NCBI RefSeq assembly: GCF_030814995.1
Contig: NZ_JAUSVX010000029.1
Span: forward strand, 1-64,000
Length of the DNA: 64,000 nt
Origin: Labrys wisconsinensis
GTDB taxonomy: Bacteria; Pseudomonadota; Alphaproteobacteria; Rhizobiales; Labraceae
Direction of reading: 5' to 3'
Positions 7,301 through 16,272 of the stretch are shown piece after piece (positions within the stretch are counted from its first letter, which is position 1; every line of letters starts with the position of its first letter). The position numbers and the translations under genes are program-made. A model generated the notes under the pieces. It worked only from the letters and a program-made list of their open reading frames with translations. It was not told the origin of the DNA and searched no databases.

Positions 7301-10099
7301 TTATTTCGAAGCCTTCTCGTAGTCTTTCTGTGCTCCCTTCACGCGATAGTCCCGGTTCGTCATCGGACGTGCCGGCTCGCCCTCTCGCGCGGGGTCGGAG
7401 ACAGCCCCCTCCGCCAGCGCGTAGGCGGTCTCGAGCGGGACGATCAGGGGCGTTCCGCCCTCCCCGGGGACAAACCGGCTGTGGTCGGGATCGTAGAGGG
7501 AAAGCCCGTCGCCGTTGTTGCGCCAAATGCCGCGCTCACGCAGGCGCTGGAGCTCTTCCGGTACCAGTCCGCGGCGGCCGGCTTGTTTCAGCAGGATGTC
7601 CTTCTCCATGTCCAGGCCGTCGACGAGCCGCATCGGGTCGGTGGATTCTGGCACGGCGGCATTGATGTGATCGGATTTGATTGCAGTCAAGCTGCCGTAG
7701 AGCGATCGGATGGCTTTGTCGGTAGCGCTCAGTAGAGCAACCCCGCCGCGGGAAAGCAGAATCTTGGTCGCATTCCGTAGCAGCACTCGATCGGACGCAT
7801 AGGGGGCGATATCGTACCTCCGCGGATCGTCGGGGTCGTTGTAGGTTCGGCCGTACAGCGTGCTTGCTATGTCCCAGGAGACCGACAGCCGGGATTGGAT
7901 GGCTTGATCGATGGCGCCATCCGAGACTGGTTGTTCCGTGTATCTGTCGCCACTGAGTGTATTGCTTCCGGCGAAGACAAATTCGGTCATCGCCGGCAGC
8001 TGCCCCGGGTCCAGCGTCGCCGCGGCGAGCAGGAGCGTCGCGCCGTCGCGATCGCCTCGCCCGAGCGCGTCGAGGGCGCGCCCCGCAATCCGCGGCATGC
8101 CGGCCTCGGTGAGCTGGCGCAGGATCGCTTGCTGCTGCTCCTTGGCCGGCATGGCCTGGACGAGCCGTGCCATCGCCTCCAGCCGCTGCGCCGGCGGCAG
8201 CGTGCCGTCCTTGATCTGCGTCGCGGCGGCGCGGGCCATGTCGAGGGGCAGCAGCCTCTGCTTGTCCGGCGCGATGCCGAGCTGGGCCTGGGCCAGAGCG
8301 CTGGCCCAGAGCGCCGCCGTATAGGCCTCGGGCGATTGTTGCGCCGCTTCCCAGGCCAGACGCACATAGGGGAAGACTTGCCGGGCATAGCCGGCGGGGT
8401 CGGCGGCCCGCGCCGAAAGCGTCTCAGTCGCTGCGGCAGTGAGGGTCTCGTAGCGGGCCTGGGCTTGACTGGTGCTCTTGCCTGCCGGCGGTTTCGCGGC
8501 CTCCAGCTGGGCTCTGAGCTCCGCCTCGCTCTGGGTCCGGAAGCGATGGATGGCGCGGCCGGTGTCCACGGCGCTGACGAAGCCGTCGTACCGGCGCTGT
8601 CCCTCCTGTGAGCCGAAGGCCCCGAGGAAATCCTCGCGGCTCGGCATCGGGCCGGCATAGCTGCCGTCGCTCCGAATGCTCGCGGTCGCATCCTGGATCG
8701 TCTGCTCGAGCGAGGCGCGCTTCTCCTGGCTGTTGCGGTCGTTGGCCGCGACAAGCGTTGCCGCAAGGCTCTGCTGGGCGTGAGGCGGCAGGTCGGGCCA
8801 TTGCTGTGCGACGAACCGCTTCGCTGTCGTGTTGGCGTCGGACGCTGCGGCAGGGGCGTCGGTCTGCCCGAGCCGCCGGGCGAGCGGCGGCTTGGCTCCG
8901 TCGGGCGCCATGTCGGCGCCGTCCGCGCCGGTGACCACCGTCTCGGCCCTTCGGTCCGCCACCGGCTCTGGAGGCAGGTCGTTGGCGACCGCCGTGACGA
9001 CTTGGCTCACCAGGGGGACGGCGCCGGGTGTCTGCCCGTCGCGCACCTTGTCCAGATAGGCGCGCGTCTCGGCTGGCAGCACGCGCGGATCCTTGCCGGC
9101 ATTCAGCCACGCCGCCGCCCGCGAGGGGCCGCCATTATAGGCGACGACCGCGGCATCGACATCGCCGAACCGGTCCATCATCCTGTCGAAATAGGCACGG
9201 CCGATGCGCAGGTTGACCTGCGTGCCTTCGGGCGTGGCGAAGAACCTGTGCAGCTCCGCGTCGGACATGGCCGCGACGTCCGCCAGGCCCATGTCCCGTG
9301 CCACCTCTCGGGCAGTGGCCGGCTCGACCTGGGCAAGGCCGAGCGCGCCGGCCCGTGACCGCGCTGCCGGGTCGCGGGATGCGTTCTCGGCCGCGAGCAT
9401 CCTCTGCCAGACCCGGTCTGCCGGCCTGGGCGGAGCAAAGATCGCGTCGACGAGGGTCCGGTTGCCGGCGATCGCGCCGAGATGCGACGAGGCCCATGTG
9501 CCGGGCAGATCGGCGAGGAGAGCGTCCTTCTGGATCGGCGTCAGGCGGCGATCGTTCGCGATCAGCGTCCGCTCCTGCTCATAGCTTCTCCTCCAGGCGG
9601 CGGCGTCGTCGGGAGTCTGCGCCAGTCTCCCAAGGACGTTGTCGGCGCGTTGACGGGCCAGCGCGCCGGCATGGCGCTGGCTCTCAATGGCCTCGGCTGC
9701 TCCGAGCTGTCCCGTCAATTCGCCGTCCAGGGCATAGTAGGCGCTGCGATAGTGCGGCTTGAGGGGGGCGGGCACGGTCTGGTCGAAGGTGTTGACCGCA
9801 GCGCGATATCGGTTGCGCAAGTCGGCCGTGGCGCCGCCTCCGCCCGGCTGCATTCCGTCCTGCGCTTGACGCGCCTGCTCCCGCCAGCCGTTTTGGAACT
9901 GCTCCCAGGCGGTGGCCGTGTCGAGGGCCTGCTCGGTCCGGCGCTGCTGTGCCAGGTCGCCGGCGAACTCGGTGACGGCGGTGCCGAGCTTGCGCACGGC
10001 CGGCCCGACAGCGTCGGCCGGACCGGGCGCGATCGGGCGCCCGCTGAGATAGCTCTGTGCTGCCGGGCCGAGATCGGTGGAGTCGGGCAGGCGGGGCAT
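7301..10099 (-). CDS. internal virion protein with lytic transglycosylase domain
   Basis: This 932-residue protein has a soluble lytic transglycosylase-like domain near residues 230-350. AAENASRDPAARSRAGALGL carries the probable catalytic Glu and the family's GxxGLxQ block, followed by LRIGRAYFDRMMDRF and VVAYNGGPSRAAAWL. The rest is long, helical and Ala/Gln rich. This is the layout of T7 gp16-like ejection proteins, which open the peptidoglycan locally as DNA enters. No separate gp15-like gene is seen, so this one may combine both roles. Its ATG overlaps the preceding stop as TGATG, so it is translationally coupled to the gp14-like gene. Confidence 0.75.
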   Translation of the reverse strand: MPRLPDSTDLGPAAQSYLSGRPIAPGPADAVGPAVRKLGTAVTEFAGDLAQQRRTEQALDTATAWEQFQNGWREQARQAQDGMQPGGGGATADLRNRYRAAVNTFDQTVPAPLKPHYRSAYYALDGELTGQLGAAEAIESQRHAGALARQRADNVLGRLAQTPDDAAAWRRSYEQERTLIANDRRLTPIQKDALLADLPGTWASSHLGAIAGNRTLVDAIFAPPRPADRVWQRMLAAENASRDPAARSRAGALGLAQVEPATAREVARDMGLADVAAMSDAELHRFFATPEGTQVNLRIGRAYFDRMMDRFGDVDAAVVAYNGGPSRAAAWLNAGKDPRVLPAETRAYLDKVRDGQTPGAVPLVSQVVTAVANDLPPEPVADRRAETVVTGADGADMAPDGAKPPLARRLGQTDAPAAASDANTTAKRFVAQQWPDLPPHAQQSLAATLVAANDRNSQEKRASLEQTIQDATASIRSDGSYAGPMPSREDFLGAFGSQEGQRRYDGFVSAVDTGRAIHRFRTQSEAELRAQLEAAKPPAGKSTSQAQARYETLTAAATETLSARAADPAGYARQVFPYVRLAWEAAQQSPEAYTAALWASALAQAQLGIAPDKQRLLPLDMARAAATQIKDGTLPPAQRLEAMARLVQAMPAKEQQQAILRQLTEAGMPRIAGRALDALGRGDRDGATLLLAAATLDPGQLPAMTEFVFAGSNTLSGDRYTEQPVSDGAIDQAIQSRLSVSWDIASTLYGRTYNDPDDPRRYDIAPYASDRVLLRNATKILLSRGGVALLSATDKAIRSLYGSLTAIKSDHINAAVPESTDPMRLVDGLDMEKDILLKQAGRRGLVPEELQRLRERGIWRNNGDGLSLYDPDHSRFVPGEGGTPLIVPLETAYALAEGAVSDPAREGEPARPMTNRDYRVKGAQKDYEKASK

Positions 10100-10692
10100 C
10101 AGAGGGACCTCCGCCTGCGGGCATCGCGCATGGTCAATTCGTCCTCCCCATAGGGCGACTTGGACGCGGACGGTATCGCCGAGCCATAGGCCTTGTAGGC
10201 TGCCATCGGGGCCGAGAGCAGGCTGGAGCCCGCATCGATGAAGCCCGCCATCCTGGCGTTGCGCGCGTTCAGGCGCTGCACGGCAGCGGCGTCCTCGTAG
10301 CCGCGGGCGCGGTTCTCGCCGAGGCCGACCGTCGTGCCGCGCTGGACGTAGCCCTGCGCCGCGGTATCGCCCATCAGGTCGAGGATGCTCGGGTCGGTGG
10401 CCGAGCCGCCGCCCGCCGCCGCGAGCGCCTGCTGGCGCGAGGTCACCAGCGTCTGCTTCCTGGCCTGGTCGGCGGCCTCGCGCGAGGCGGCGGCGCGCTC
10501 CTCTGTCGCCTTCATGTTGAGCTGCTGGGCCTGGAACTTGGCGTTCTCGGCCTGGGCGTTGCCAGAGAGGATCGAGCCGCCGGCGGAGACCAGGCTGCCC
10601 GCCACGCTCAGGGCGGCGAAGATGCCGGGATCGAACACCGCGCCCCTGCCGGCCAGCGAATAGGGTGCATCGTAACCTGCCAGTGCGTGCAT
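10099..10692 (-). CDS. T7 gp14-like internal virion protein
   Basis: This 197-residue protein starts MHALAGYDAPYSL, with a Gly/Ala/Ser-rich hydrophobic segment near residues 25-45 (AALSVAGSLVSAGGSILSG) and then a long Ala/Gln/Arg helix (QAENAKFQAQQLNMKA, ERAAASREAADQARKQ). That pattern is characteristic of podoviral internal core protein B (gp14), which forms the outer-membrane channel during ejection. The start at 10692 overlaps the preceding stop as TGATG. Its place between a gp13-like and a gp16-like gene supports the call. The sequence match itself is a family resemblance judged by eye. Confidence 0.65.
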   Translation of the reverse strand: MHALAGYDAPYSLAGRGAVFDPGIFAALSVAGSLVSAGGSILSGNAQAENAKFQAQQLNMKATEERAAASREAADQARKQTLVTSRQQALAAAGGGSATDPSILDLMGDTAAQGYVQRGTTVGLGENRARGYEDAAAVQRLNARNARMAGFIDAGSSLLSAPMAAYKAYGSAIPSASKSPYGEDELTMRDARRRRSL

Positions 10693-11084
10693 CAGAACAG
10701 CCTCTTCACATGGACCTGCTTGCCGTCGGGCGCGATCTCGTCCGTCGGCTGGAAGCCGAGGCGCGCCATCCATTCGGCGGCGCGCGGCACGTCCTCGCTC
10801 ACTGTGGCGTACAGCGCCGCCACCCTGTTCCGCTTCAACCCCGCCAGGAAGCGCAGTGCCTTGCGGTGCAGCCCGCGGCCGAGCGCATCATGATAGTCGG
10901 GCGCCCGCAGCACGAATCCCCAGTGGCGCCCGTCGTCGAGCGTCTTCGCCACGCCGCCCATGCCGACGCAGCGCCGCCCGGCCCAGGCCGTGAGCCCGTA
11001 GAAGCGCAGCGGCGCCGTCGCCTTCACCGGCCCGAACCGGTAGATGTCGGTCTGCCGGCTGAGCCGGAGCTCAACGGGAATCAT
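10692..11084 (-). CDS. GNAT-fold protein resembling T7 gp13
   Basis: This 130-residue protein has the strand-helix layout of a small N-acetyltransferase: GRRCVGMGGVAKTLDDGRHWG, then an acyl-CoA-binding-like turn (DYHDALGRGLHRKALRF) and ALYATVSEDVPRAAEWMARL before the final LGFQP. T7 gp13 (DUF2833) belongs to this fold, and the position before gp14 and gp16 equivalents fits. It overlaps the tail tubular B gene by 14 bases. Whether it acetylates anything is unknown; gp13 is needed for virion assembly. Alternative: a phage-carried acetyltransferase modifying host or virion proteins. Confidence 0.55.
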   Translation of the reverse strand: MIPVELRLSRQTDIYRFGPVKATAPLRFYGLTAWAGRRCVGMGGVAKTLDDGRHWGFVLRAPDYHDALGRGLHRKALRFLAGLKRNRVAALYATVSEDVPRAAEWMARLGFQPTDEIAPDGKQVHVKRLF

Positions 11085-13782
11085 GTGTTGCCACGCCGAT
11101 CACCGCGGCCTTGACGGTACAGGGCCAGGGTGCCTGCGCCTCCAGGGCGAAGCGGCTGTCGGTCGACCAGCTGCCGTCGAAGGACACGGCGGCGTCGTCG
11201 ATCTCGCCCTCGACGGAGGCCGGGTCGACCTCCCGGCCCCGCACCATCAGCGGCAGCGGGTCGAGCCTGTCGAGCGCGGGCCCGAAGCGCAGCCCGGCTC
11301 GCGCCGTGTTGCCGAGCAGCAGGCCGAGGTGGTCGACCCGCTTCCTCTGCAGCAGGGCCGTGCCGGCGTCCGCGGCGTAGGCGAGCTTGGTGGAGAGGAA
11401 GGTCGCCGTGTAGGGCAGGCCGTACCAGACCGTCGTCGCGGCCACCGGCAGGGTGAAGCTGCCGCCGGCGACGGCAAGGTCCTGATAGCCCTTGCCGTCG
11501 GCCCAGGCGACGATGCCGCGGCCGTTGAAGGCGTCGGCGCCTGATATCGTCGCGGCGGGGCTGGGGTTGACCACGAGCCGGCCGCAGTCGGCCAGGCGAT
11601 TCACGGCGCCGCCGCGGGTGTCGCTCTCGGAGCTCTGGCGTTCGATGCAGCGCGTCGGCGTGCCGTTCAGCGTGCGCAGCACGCAGAGATACACGTCATC
11701 CTGCGTCGTGCCCGGCAGAGCCTCGCCATCCTCGATCGCCCCGTCGGTCTGATAGAGCGCGAAGGCGATCACCTTCTCGTCGCGGTTATAGGTGGCCACC
11801 AGCATCGTGCCGTCGGCGAGCACGGCATGGATGCGCTGGTCCGGCCGGCGCTGCACGAAGATCTTGGCGATGCCGGCCTCGGCGATGTCGGGCACCATGC
11901 GCATCAGGGTCTGGGCGGCATAGTCGCCGTTATCGCCGAGGGCGATCTCGAACAGGTCGACGCCGCTGCGCCCGACATAGACCCCGCGTGGCCCGATCGC
12001 GACCGGCGCGACCTCGGCGCCGCCGACCTGCTCGAACTCGCGGGCCGAGAAGGCGGTCGGGGTGATCGGCTCGTCGATGGCCGAGGAGCGGATCACGTTG
12101 AGCGCAACGGCCGAGCCGACCACGAGGTTGAACAGGCGCAGGATCCAGAGATTGCCATCGGCCGGGCCGGTTGCGATCGAGCGGATCACCGGCGCGGCAT
12201 CGCCCGTCGTGCCGTCGTCGTAATTGTCGAAGGCGTCCGATACCGAGCCGTAGAGGTAGTTCGAGCCGAGCCACCAGAGCCGGCCGTCCTGGAAGGCGAC
12301 GTCGCGCGGGAAGCCGCGGAAGGCGGACCAGATGCCTTCGCGCCAGTTCGAGGTGGCCACGGTGTCGCCGAGCGGCGAGACGACCTCGGCGCCGACATGC
12401 GCATTGTCGGTGTAGCCGGTGACGCGCACCACGCCGACGGTCGAGCCGTTGGGATATTGCAGCTCCACCGTGGCCGAGCCGCTGGTGTATTCGCCGGCGG
12501 CGACGCCGATGCGGTAGTAGACGATGGCATTGTCGTTGGTGTCGGTGATCTCGGCGCCGTTGGTGACTGTCGTGACGGCGTTGCCGGCGATGGAATAGTT
12601 GAACCAGCCCTCCGGGTTGCCGAAGGCGCGCTGGATGCGGATCGTTCCGACGAATCCGGCATTGTTGAACAGCACCTTGAAGGTGCGCTGCCCATTGCCT
12701 TTGGAATTGTCATCCGCAGCGACCCCGCGGGCCCCGGAGACACGGATCGGATCAGTCCACTGGTCGTCGCCGGAGACGGTCGCCGCCACGTCCTGGCCGG
12801 TATGGATGAGTTCCCAGATGGCGCCGACATGGCCGGGCTTGAACAGGGCGCGACTGGCGGTGAGCGTGATGCCGCCGGTCTTGCCCGAGGGCCGGATCGT
12901 CGCCGGATTGGCCGGCTGCGTCAGGAACGGGCCCTTGATCGAGCGATAGTCGGCCACCGACCAGGAGCGGCGGCCGCGGCTCTCGATGCGCTGCTGGGGG
13001 TAGCCGCGGCAGGCGGCGAACAGCACGTCGCCCTGCTGGGACAGGCGCACCTTCCGGATATCGGCCGCCGCCCAGGGCGCCGGCAGCTCCACCACGCCGA
13101 CGGCATCGAACGAGACCGGCCCGACCTCGCGGCGGTAGATGTCCGGCGCGGCGAACTGCAGGTACACCGTGCCCGTGAGCGTCACGGCGAGCTTGTGGCT
13201 GCCGGTGCCGAGCGAGGTCTCGGTGACCAGGTCGTCGTCGCCGGCCGAGGTGCCGATGCGCATGAGCACCGGCCCATAGGGCACGACGATGGTCAGGCCG
13301 TGCTCGGTGCCGGCGGAGGCGGGCGGCACGGTGATGGCCTGGGTCAGGGTCGAGCGCGAGATGCCGTTGCCGGCGATGCGCGCGGTGCCGGAGCCGGAGG
13401 CGGTGACCGAGCCGCCCGAAACCGCGCCGGCGGTCCAGCCGGTCAGGCCGGCGAAGCTGCCGTTGGCGATGGTGGTGTCGACCGCGCTGCGCATGACCAG
13501 GGCGCCGTCGTTCCAGATGCGGATCGTGCGGTCGGTGAGCTCGAGCAGCGAGCACTGCGCCGCGGTACCGACGAACGGGATCAGCCGGGCGGCGAGGTTG
13601 TTCCGGGTCGTGCCGAGATAGTCCGTGCCCGGCCGCAGGCCCATCCAGCCGAGGGTGGAAAGCAGCCAGTTGCGCACCGTCTCGCCGCAGACGGCAAGGC
13701 GCGGCAGGTCGATGCGGCCGAGCGCCAGCGGCGAGACCTGGCCGCCGTTGAAGCTGTAGACGGGGAAGTTGCCGCGGCTCAC
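11071..13782 (-). CDS. tail tubular protein B (podoviral nozzle-type protein)
   Basis: This 903-residue protein starts MSRGNFPVYSFNGGQVSP and continues LGRIDLPRLAVCGETVRNWL and GWMGLRPGTDYLG, a signature shared by large podoviral tail nozzle proteins (FNGGxxSPxxxGRxDLxxY, then xxRPGTxxL). The remainder is beta-rich with repeated Gly/Thr strands, as expected for stacked propeller-like domains. It overlaps the tail tubular A gene as ATGA and the gp13-like gene by 14 bases. It would form the distal tail tube through which DNA passes. Length is close to that of T7 gp12-type proteins. Confidence 0.75.
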   Translation of the reverse strand: MSRGNFPVYSFNGGQVSPLALGRIDLPRLAVCGETVRNWLLSTLGWMGLRPGTDYLGTTRNNLAARLIPFVGTAAQCSLLELTDRTIRIWNDGALVMRSAVDTTIANGSFAGLTGWTAGAVSGGSVTASGSGTARIAGNGISRSTLTQAITVPPASAGTEHGLTIVVPYGPVLMRIGTSAGDDDLVTETSLGTGSHKLAVTLTGTVYLQFAAPDIYRREVGPVSFDAVGVVELPAPWAAADIRKVRLSQQGDVLFAACRGYPQQRIESRGRRSWSVADYRSIKGPFLTQPANPATIRPSGKTGGITLTASRALFKPGHVGAIWELIHTGQDVAATVSGDDQWTDPIRVSGARGVAADDNSKGNGQRTFKVLFNNAGFVGTIRIQRAFGNPEGWFNYSIAGNAVTTVTNGAEITDTNDNAIVYYRIGVAAGEYTSGSATVELQYPNGSTVGVVRVTGYTDNAHVGAEVVSPLGDTVATSNWREGIWSAFRGFPRDVAFQDGRLWWLGSNYLYGSVSDAFDNYDDGTTGDAAPVIRSIATGPADGNLWILRLFNLVVGSAVALNVIRSSAIDEPITPTAFSAREFEQVGGAEVAPVAIGPRGVYVGRSGVDLFEIALGDNGDYAAQTLMRMVPDIAEAGIAKIFVQRRPDQRIHAVLADGTMLVATYNRDEKVIAFALYQTDGAIEDGEALPGTTQDDVYLCVLRTLNGTPTRCIERQSSESDTRGGAVNRLADCGRLVVNPSPAATISGADAFNGRGIVAWADGKGYQDLAVAGGSFTLPVAATTVWYGLPYTATFLSTKLAYAADAGTALLQRKRVDHLGLLLGNTARAGLRFGPALDRLDPLPLMVRGREVDPASVEGEIDDAAVSFDGSWSTDSRFALEAQAPWPCTVKAAVIGVATHDSR

Positions 13783-14417
13783 CAGCGTCCTCCGTTCTCG
13801 CGGGAAAAGCCCTGGCGGGCGCGCACCAGCCGGCCCGGAGCGTGCCAGGCGAAGGGTGTCTCGCTCGCGTCGGCGGTGCGGGCCTGGTCGAGCGCCACAT
13901 CGAAGGAGAGCCGCAGCTCGTTGCTGTCGGCCGCCGGACGCAGACGCGGTCCGCGCTGCCTGGCGAGATGGGCGGCGACGAGCCGGGCGAAAAGCGGCGG
14001 CCAGGTCTCGGGCGGGCGGTACTGGTGCGAGACATAGGAGACGACCAGCATCTCGCTGTTGCTGTGCCAGAACCCGTCCTGCAGCAGGAAGTCGATCGGC
14101 AGCGCGGACGGGTCCGGCCGGTCGCGCAGCCAGTTGGTGCGCAGGTGGTCGGCGGGAATCGCATAGGCGCGCGAGAAGCCCGGCGCCGCATAGGCGGCCG
14201 GGTCGTCGTCGGGCAGCGAGCCGAGACAGGTCAGGCTCGCCAGCCGGGAGGCGAAGCGCCAGGGCGCCAGGCTGAGGCAGGTGTCGACCGCGGCCGGCCA
14301 GGCGCTCGCCATGACGCGTGCCGGCTCGGTCAGGCCGCCGGAGAGCTCGGCGGCCGTGATCTCGCGCTCGGCGATCAGCGCCAGCGCATCGTTGATGACG
14401 AGCACCTGGTCCGGCAT
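13779..14417 (-). CDS. tail tubular protein A (gp11-like adaptor)
   Basis: This 212-residue protein begins MPDQVLVINDALALIAER. It contains VDTCLSLAPWRFASRLASL and YAIPADHLRT, the helix-strand pattern of podoviral tail tubular protein A, which joins the portal to the nozzle. The C-terminal half has the expected HLARQRGPRLR and SFDVALDQARTADA segments. Its start overlaps the previous stop as TGATG and its stop overlaps the nozzle gene start as ATGA, so the three genes are translationally coupled. Size matches T7 gp11 (about 200 residues). Confidence 0.7.
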   Translation of the reverse strand: MPDQVLVINDALALIAEREITAAELSGGLTEPARVMASAWPAAVDTCLSLAPWRFASRLASLTCLGSLPDDDPAAYAAPGFSRAYAIPADHLRTNWLRDRPDPSALPIDFLLQDGFWHSNSEMLVVSYVSHQYRPPETWPPLFARLVAAHLARQRGPRLRPAADSNELRLSFDVALDQARTADASETPFAWHAPGRLVRARQGFSRENGGRW

Positions 14418-14866
14418 CAGGCGGCGTCCCGGATCTCGCCGTCGAGATAGCGGCGCAGCCAGTCCTGGGCCTCGGCCTTGTCGGCCAGGCCGATCTTCAG
14501 CACCCTGCCGCCGGGCGAGAGCACGCGGAACTTGTGGGCCGGCCCGTTCCAGGCGATCCGATACTCGCCCTGCGGCGACGGCTCGGCCTCGGTAGCCGCA
14601 TCGCGGCACCAGCGGAACAGCTCGCGGAAATGCACCTCGCCCTCGCCCTTGCGGACGACGCGGCCGTGCCATTCGAAGGAGCCGTCGTCGGCGATGATCT
14701 CGAGCACGTCGCGGATGCGGAAGGGCTTGGCGCACTGCACCCAGAAGCCGGGCTGCAGCACGGTCTCCAGGTCCTCGCCCTCGTCGGTCCTGGCGAGATA
14801 GACGCGCGTGACATAGGCGTGCTCGCGCAGCTGCACGTCGCCCGGCAGGGCGTAGCGTTCGGTCAT
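14417..14866 (-). CDS. phage-linked protein of unknown function (149 residues)
   Basis: The protein begins MTERYALPGDVQLREHAYVT and has alternating strands (TVLQPGFWVQCAKPFRIRDV, SFEWHGRVVRKGEGEVHFRE) suggesting a small beta-barrel. I do not recognise a family. It lies just after the capsid block and its terminator-like hairpin, and just before the tail tubular A gene, so a head-tail joining or head-completion role is plausible. Start at 14866 is chosen for the GAAGGA ribosome site; an earlier in-frame ATG at 14920 lies in the hairpin region. Confidence 0.55.
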   Translation of the reverse strand: MTERYALPGDVQLREHAYVTRVYLARTDEGEDLETVLQPGFWVQCAKPFRIRDVLEIIADDGSFEWHGRVVRKGEGEVHFRELFRWCRDAATEAEPSPQGEYRIAWNGPAHKFRVLSPGGRVLKIGLADKAEAQDWLRRYLDGEIRDAA

Positions 14867-14907
14867 CGTCTGATCCTTCGGGTGATGCGGCGCGAAGCCG
14901 CCTTGGG

Positions 14908-14934
14908 GGCGAGCCGGCACCGTGCCGGCTCGCC
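14908..14934 (-). terminator. hairpin terminator after the capsid genes
   Basis: A perfect 12-bp stem (GGCGAGCCGGCA / TGCCGGCTCGCC) with a 3-nt loop lies between the small head gene and the 149-residue gene. There is no U-tract, so termination may be partial. T7 also has its main late terminator right after the capsid gene, where it lowers expression of downstream genes relative to capsid. Confidence 0.55.
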
Positions 14935-14961
14935 GGAGGCGGGCTGCGGGCCCGCCATGCG

Positions 14962-15249
14962 TCAGTCGCTGTTGGTCGCCGTGACGGCGAGGCCGTCGGA
15001 AAGGTCGGCCGAGCCGTTGGCGTTGATCGCCGAGACGATCATCAGCTGCGTCGCGATCGGGGTGGCGTCGGTCTTGGTGTACTCGACGAGGTCGCCCTTC
15101 TTCATGCCGAGAGCCACGGCATTGCTGACATAGCCGCTGAGGCGCACGGCGGTGACGGCGTCGGAGCCCCGGAGCGTCCAGCGGGCCGGGCCCTGGTTCC
15201 CGATGTCGTGCCAGACCAGGGAGGGCGGGGCGGAAACGGAATAGGCCAT
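14962..15249 (-). CDS. small phage head protein, possible capsid-cementing protein
   Basis: This 95-residue protein starts MAYSVSAPPSLVWHDIGNQG and is beta-rich (AVRLSGYVSNAVALGMKKGD, ATQLMIVSAINANGSADL). It follows the capsid gene by 12 bases. In BPP-1-like podoviruses a small cementing protein gene follows the capsid gene, so this is a reasonable guess from position. No sequence signature confirms it. Confidence 0.5.
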   Translation of the reverse strand: MAYSVSAPPSLVWHDIGNQGPARWTLRGSDAVTAVRLSGYVSNAVALGMKKGDLVEYTKTDATPIATQLMIVSAINANGSADLSDGLAVTATNSD

Positions 15250-15262
15250 GCTCGGTCCTCCC

Positions 15263-16084
15263 TCAGTTCAGGCCGGTGTCGTCGTGCACGATCTTCACCG
15301 CGCCGGGGCCCTGGATCAGGGCGGCGCCGTGGTAATAGGTGGTGCGCGCCCAGGAATAGTCGTTCTCCTCGTCGTAGCCGGAGAACACCTGCATGCCCTT
15401 GGCGTCGATGGCGTGGCCGACGGCCGACTTGTGCCAGAGGAAGCAGGAGGCCGAGGCCGTGCCCACCCCGGGCAGTTCCGGGCTCATCATCCAGGTGACG
15501 TTGAGCCAGCGGCGCTTCTCCGGGCCGACGACCAGCGGCTGGTCGCCGACGAAGTCCTTGGAGGAGAAGCCGACCACGTCGGAGAGATAGAGCCACGCCG
15601 CCGGAGTCAGCAGGCCGAACACCTGGCCGTCGTTCGGGATCTTCGCCTTCCACAGGGCATTGAGGCCCTTGTTGATCAGCGTCTTCGACATCGCCGCCGC
15701 CGCGCCCGTCGTCACCGCGGTGCCGGCGAGCGTGGAGAGGATGGTCAGGTCGATGTCGCGGTTGATCACGCCGATGGATTCCATCTGCATGATGCGCCGC
15801 TGGTCCGATTGGCCGGCAAAGATGTTGAAGTTGGTCTTCTGCGGCTTGTCGTGCCGCTCCTGCAGCGTGACCTGCACCTGGGTGAGGTCTTCCACGGCGG
15901 AGGGGATCAGGCCGTTGGCGCCACGCGTCACCGCGGTGCGATTGGGCTTGGTGACGAGGAAATAGGTGGAACCACCTTTCGTCATGGTCTCGGTGGTGAC
16001 GGTCTCGCGAAGAATCGACTGCCGGGTTTCGAAGCCGGCAATGTATTCGTCACGGTACATCGTCTGCTGGGCGATCGTCGCCAT
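15263..16084 (-). CDS. major capsid protein
   Basis: This 273-residue protein starts MATIAQQTMYRDEYIAGFET, with an AAAGGA ribosome site. The sequence shows the HK97-fold pattern: an N-terminal arm, the spine-like helix region near GANGLIPSAVEDLTQVQVTL, QSDQRRIMQMESIGVINRDI, and A-domain strands such as GQVFGLLTPAAWLYLSDVVG and RWLNVTWMMSPELPG. It follows the scaffold gene as expected and precedes a possible cementing gene. At 273 residues it is somewhat short for a capsid protein but complete in frame. It would form the shell of any particle made. Confidence 0.7.
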   Translation of the reverse strand: MATIAQQTMYRDEYIAGFETRQSILRETVTTETMTKGGSTYFLVTKPNRTAVTRGANGLIPSAVEDLTQVQVTLQERHDKPQKTNFNIFAGQSDQRRIMQMESIGVINRDIDLTILSTLAGTAVTTGAAAAMSKTLINKGLNALWKAKIPNDGQVFGLLTPAAWLYLSDVVGFSSKDFVGDQPLVVGPEKRRWLNVTWMMSPELPGVGTASASCFLWHKSAVGHAIDAKGMQVFSGYDEENDYSWARTTYYHGAALIQGPGAVKIVHDDTGLN

Positions 16085-16272
16085 GTGCGATGTCCTTTGA
16101 AGGTCGTGGGAGGGGCGATCCGCCGGCCGGTGGGCCGACCGCGGCCGTTGCCCGAGTGCTCGGGGCCGGTGCCGTGGTCGGAGCGTCCTGCGGTTCGGGT
16201 GCGTGGTCCGTCGCGGTGGATCGGACCGGTCGCCGAGTGCTCGGCGGGAAAGGGTGCCCGACGAGGCGCGAG

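Noticed and set aside
11827-14037. 736-codon plus-strand frame opposite tail tubular genes
   Set aside because: Antisense shadow of the nozzle protein gene; no domain pattern.
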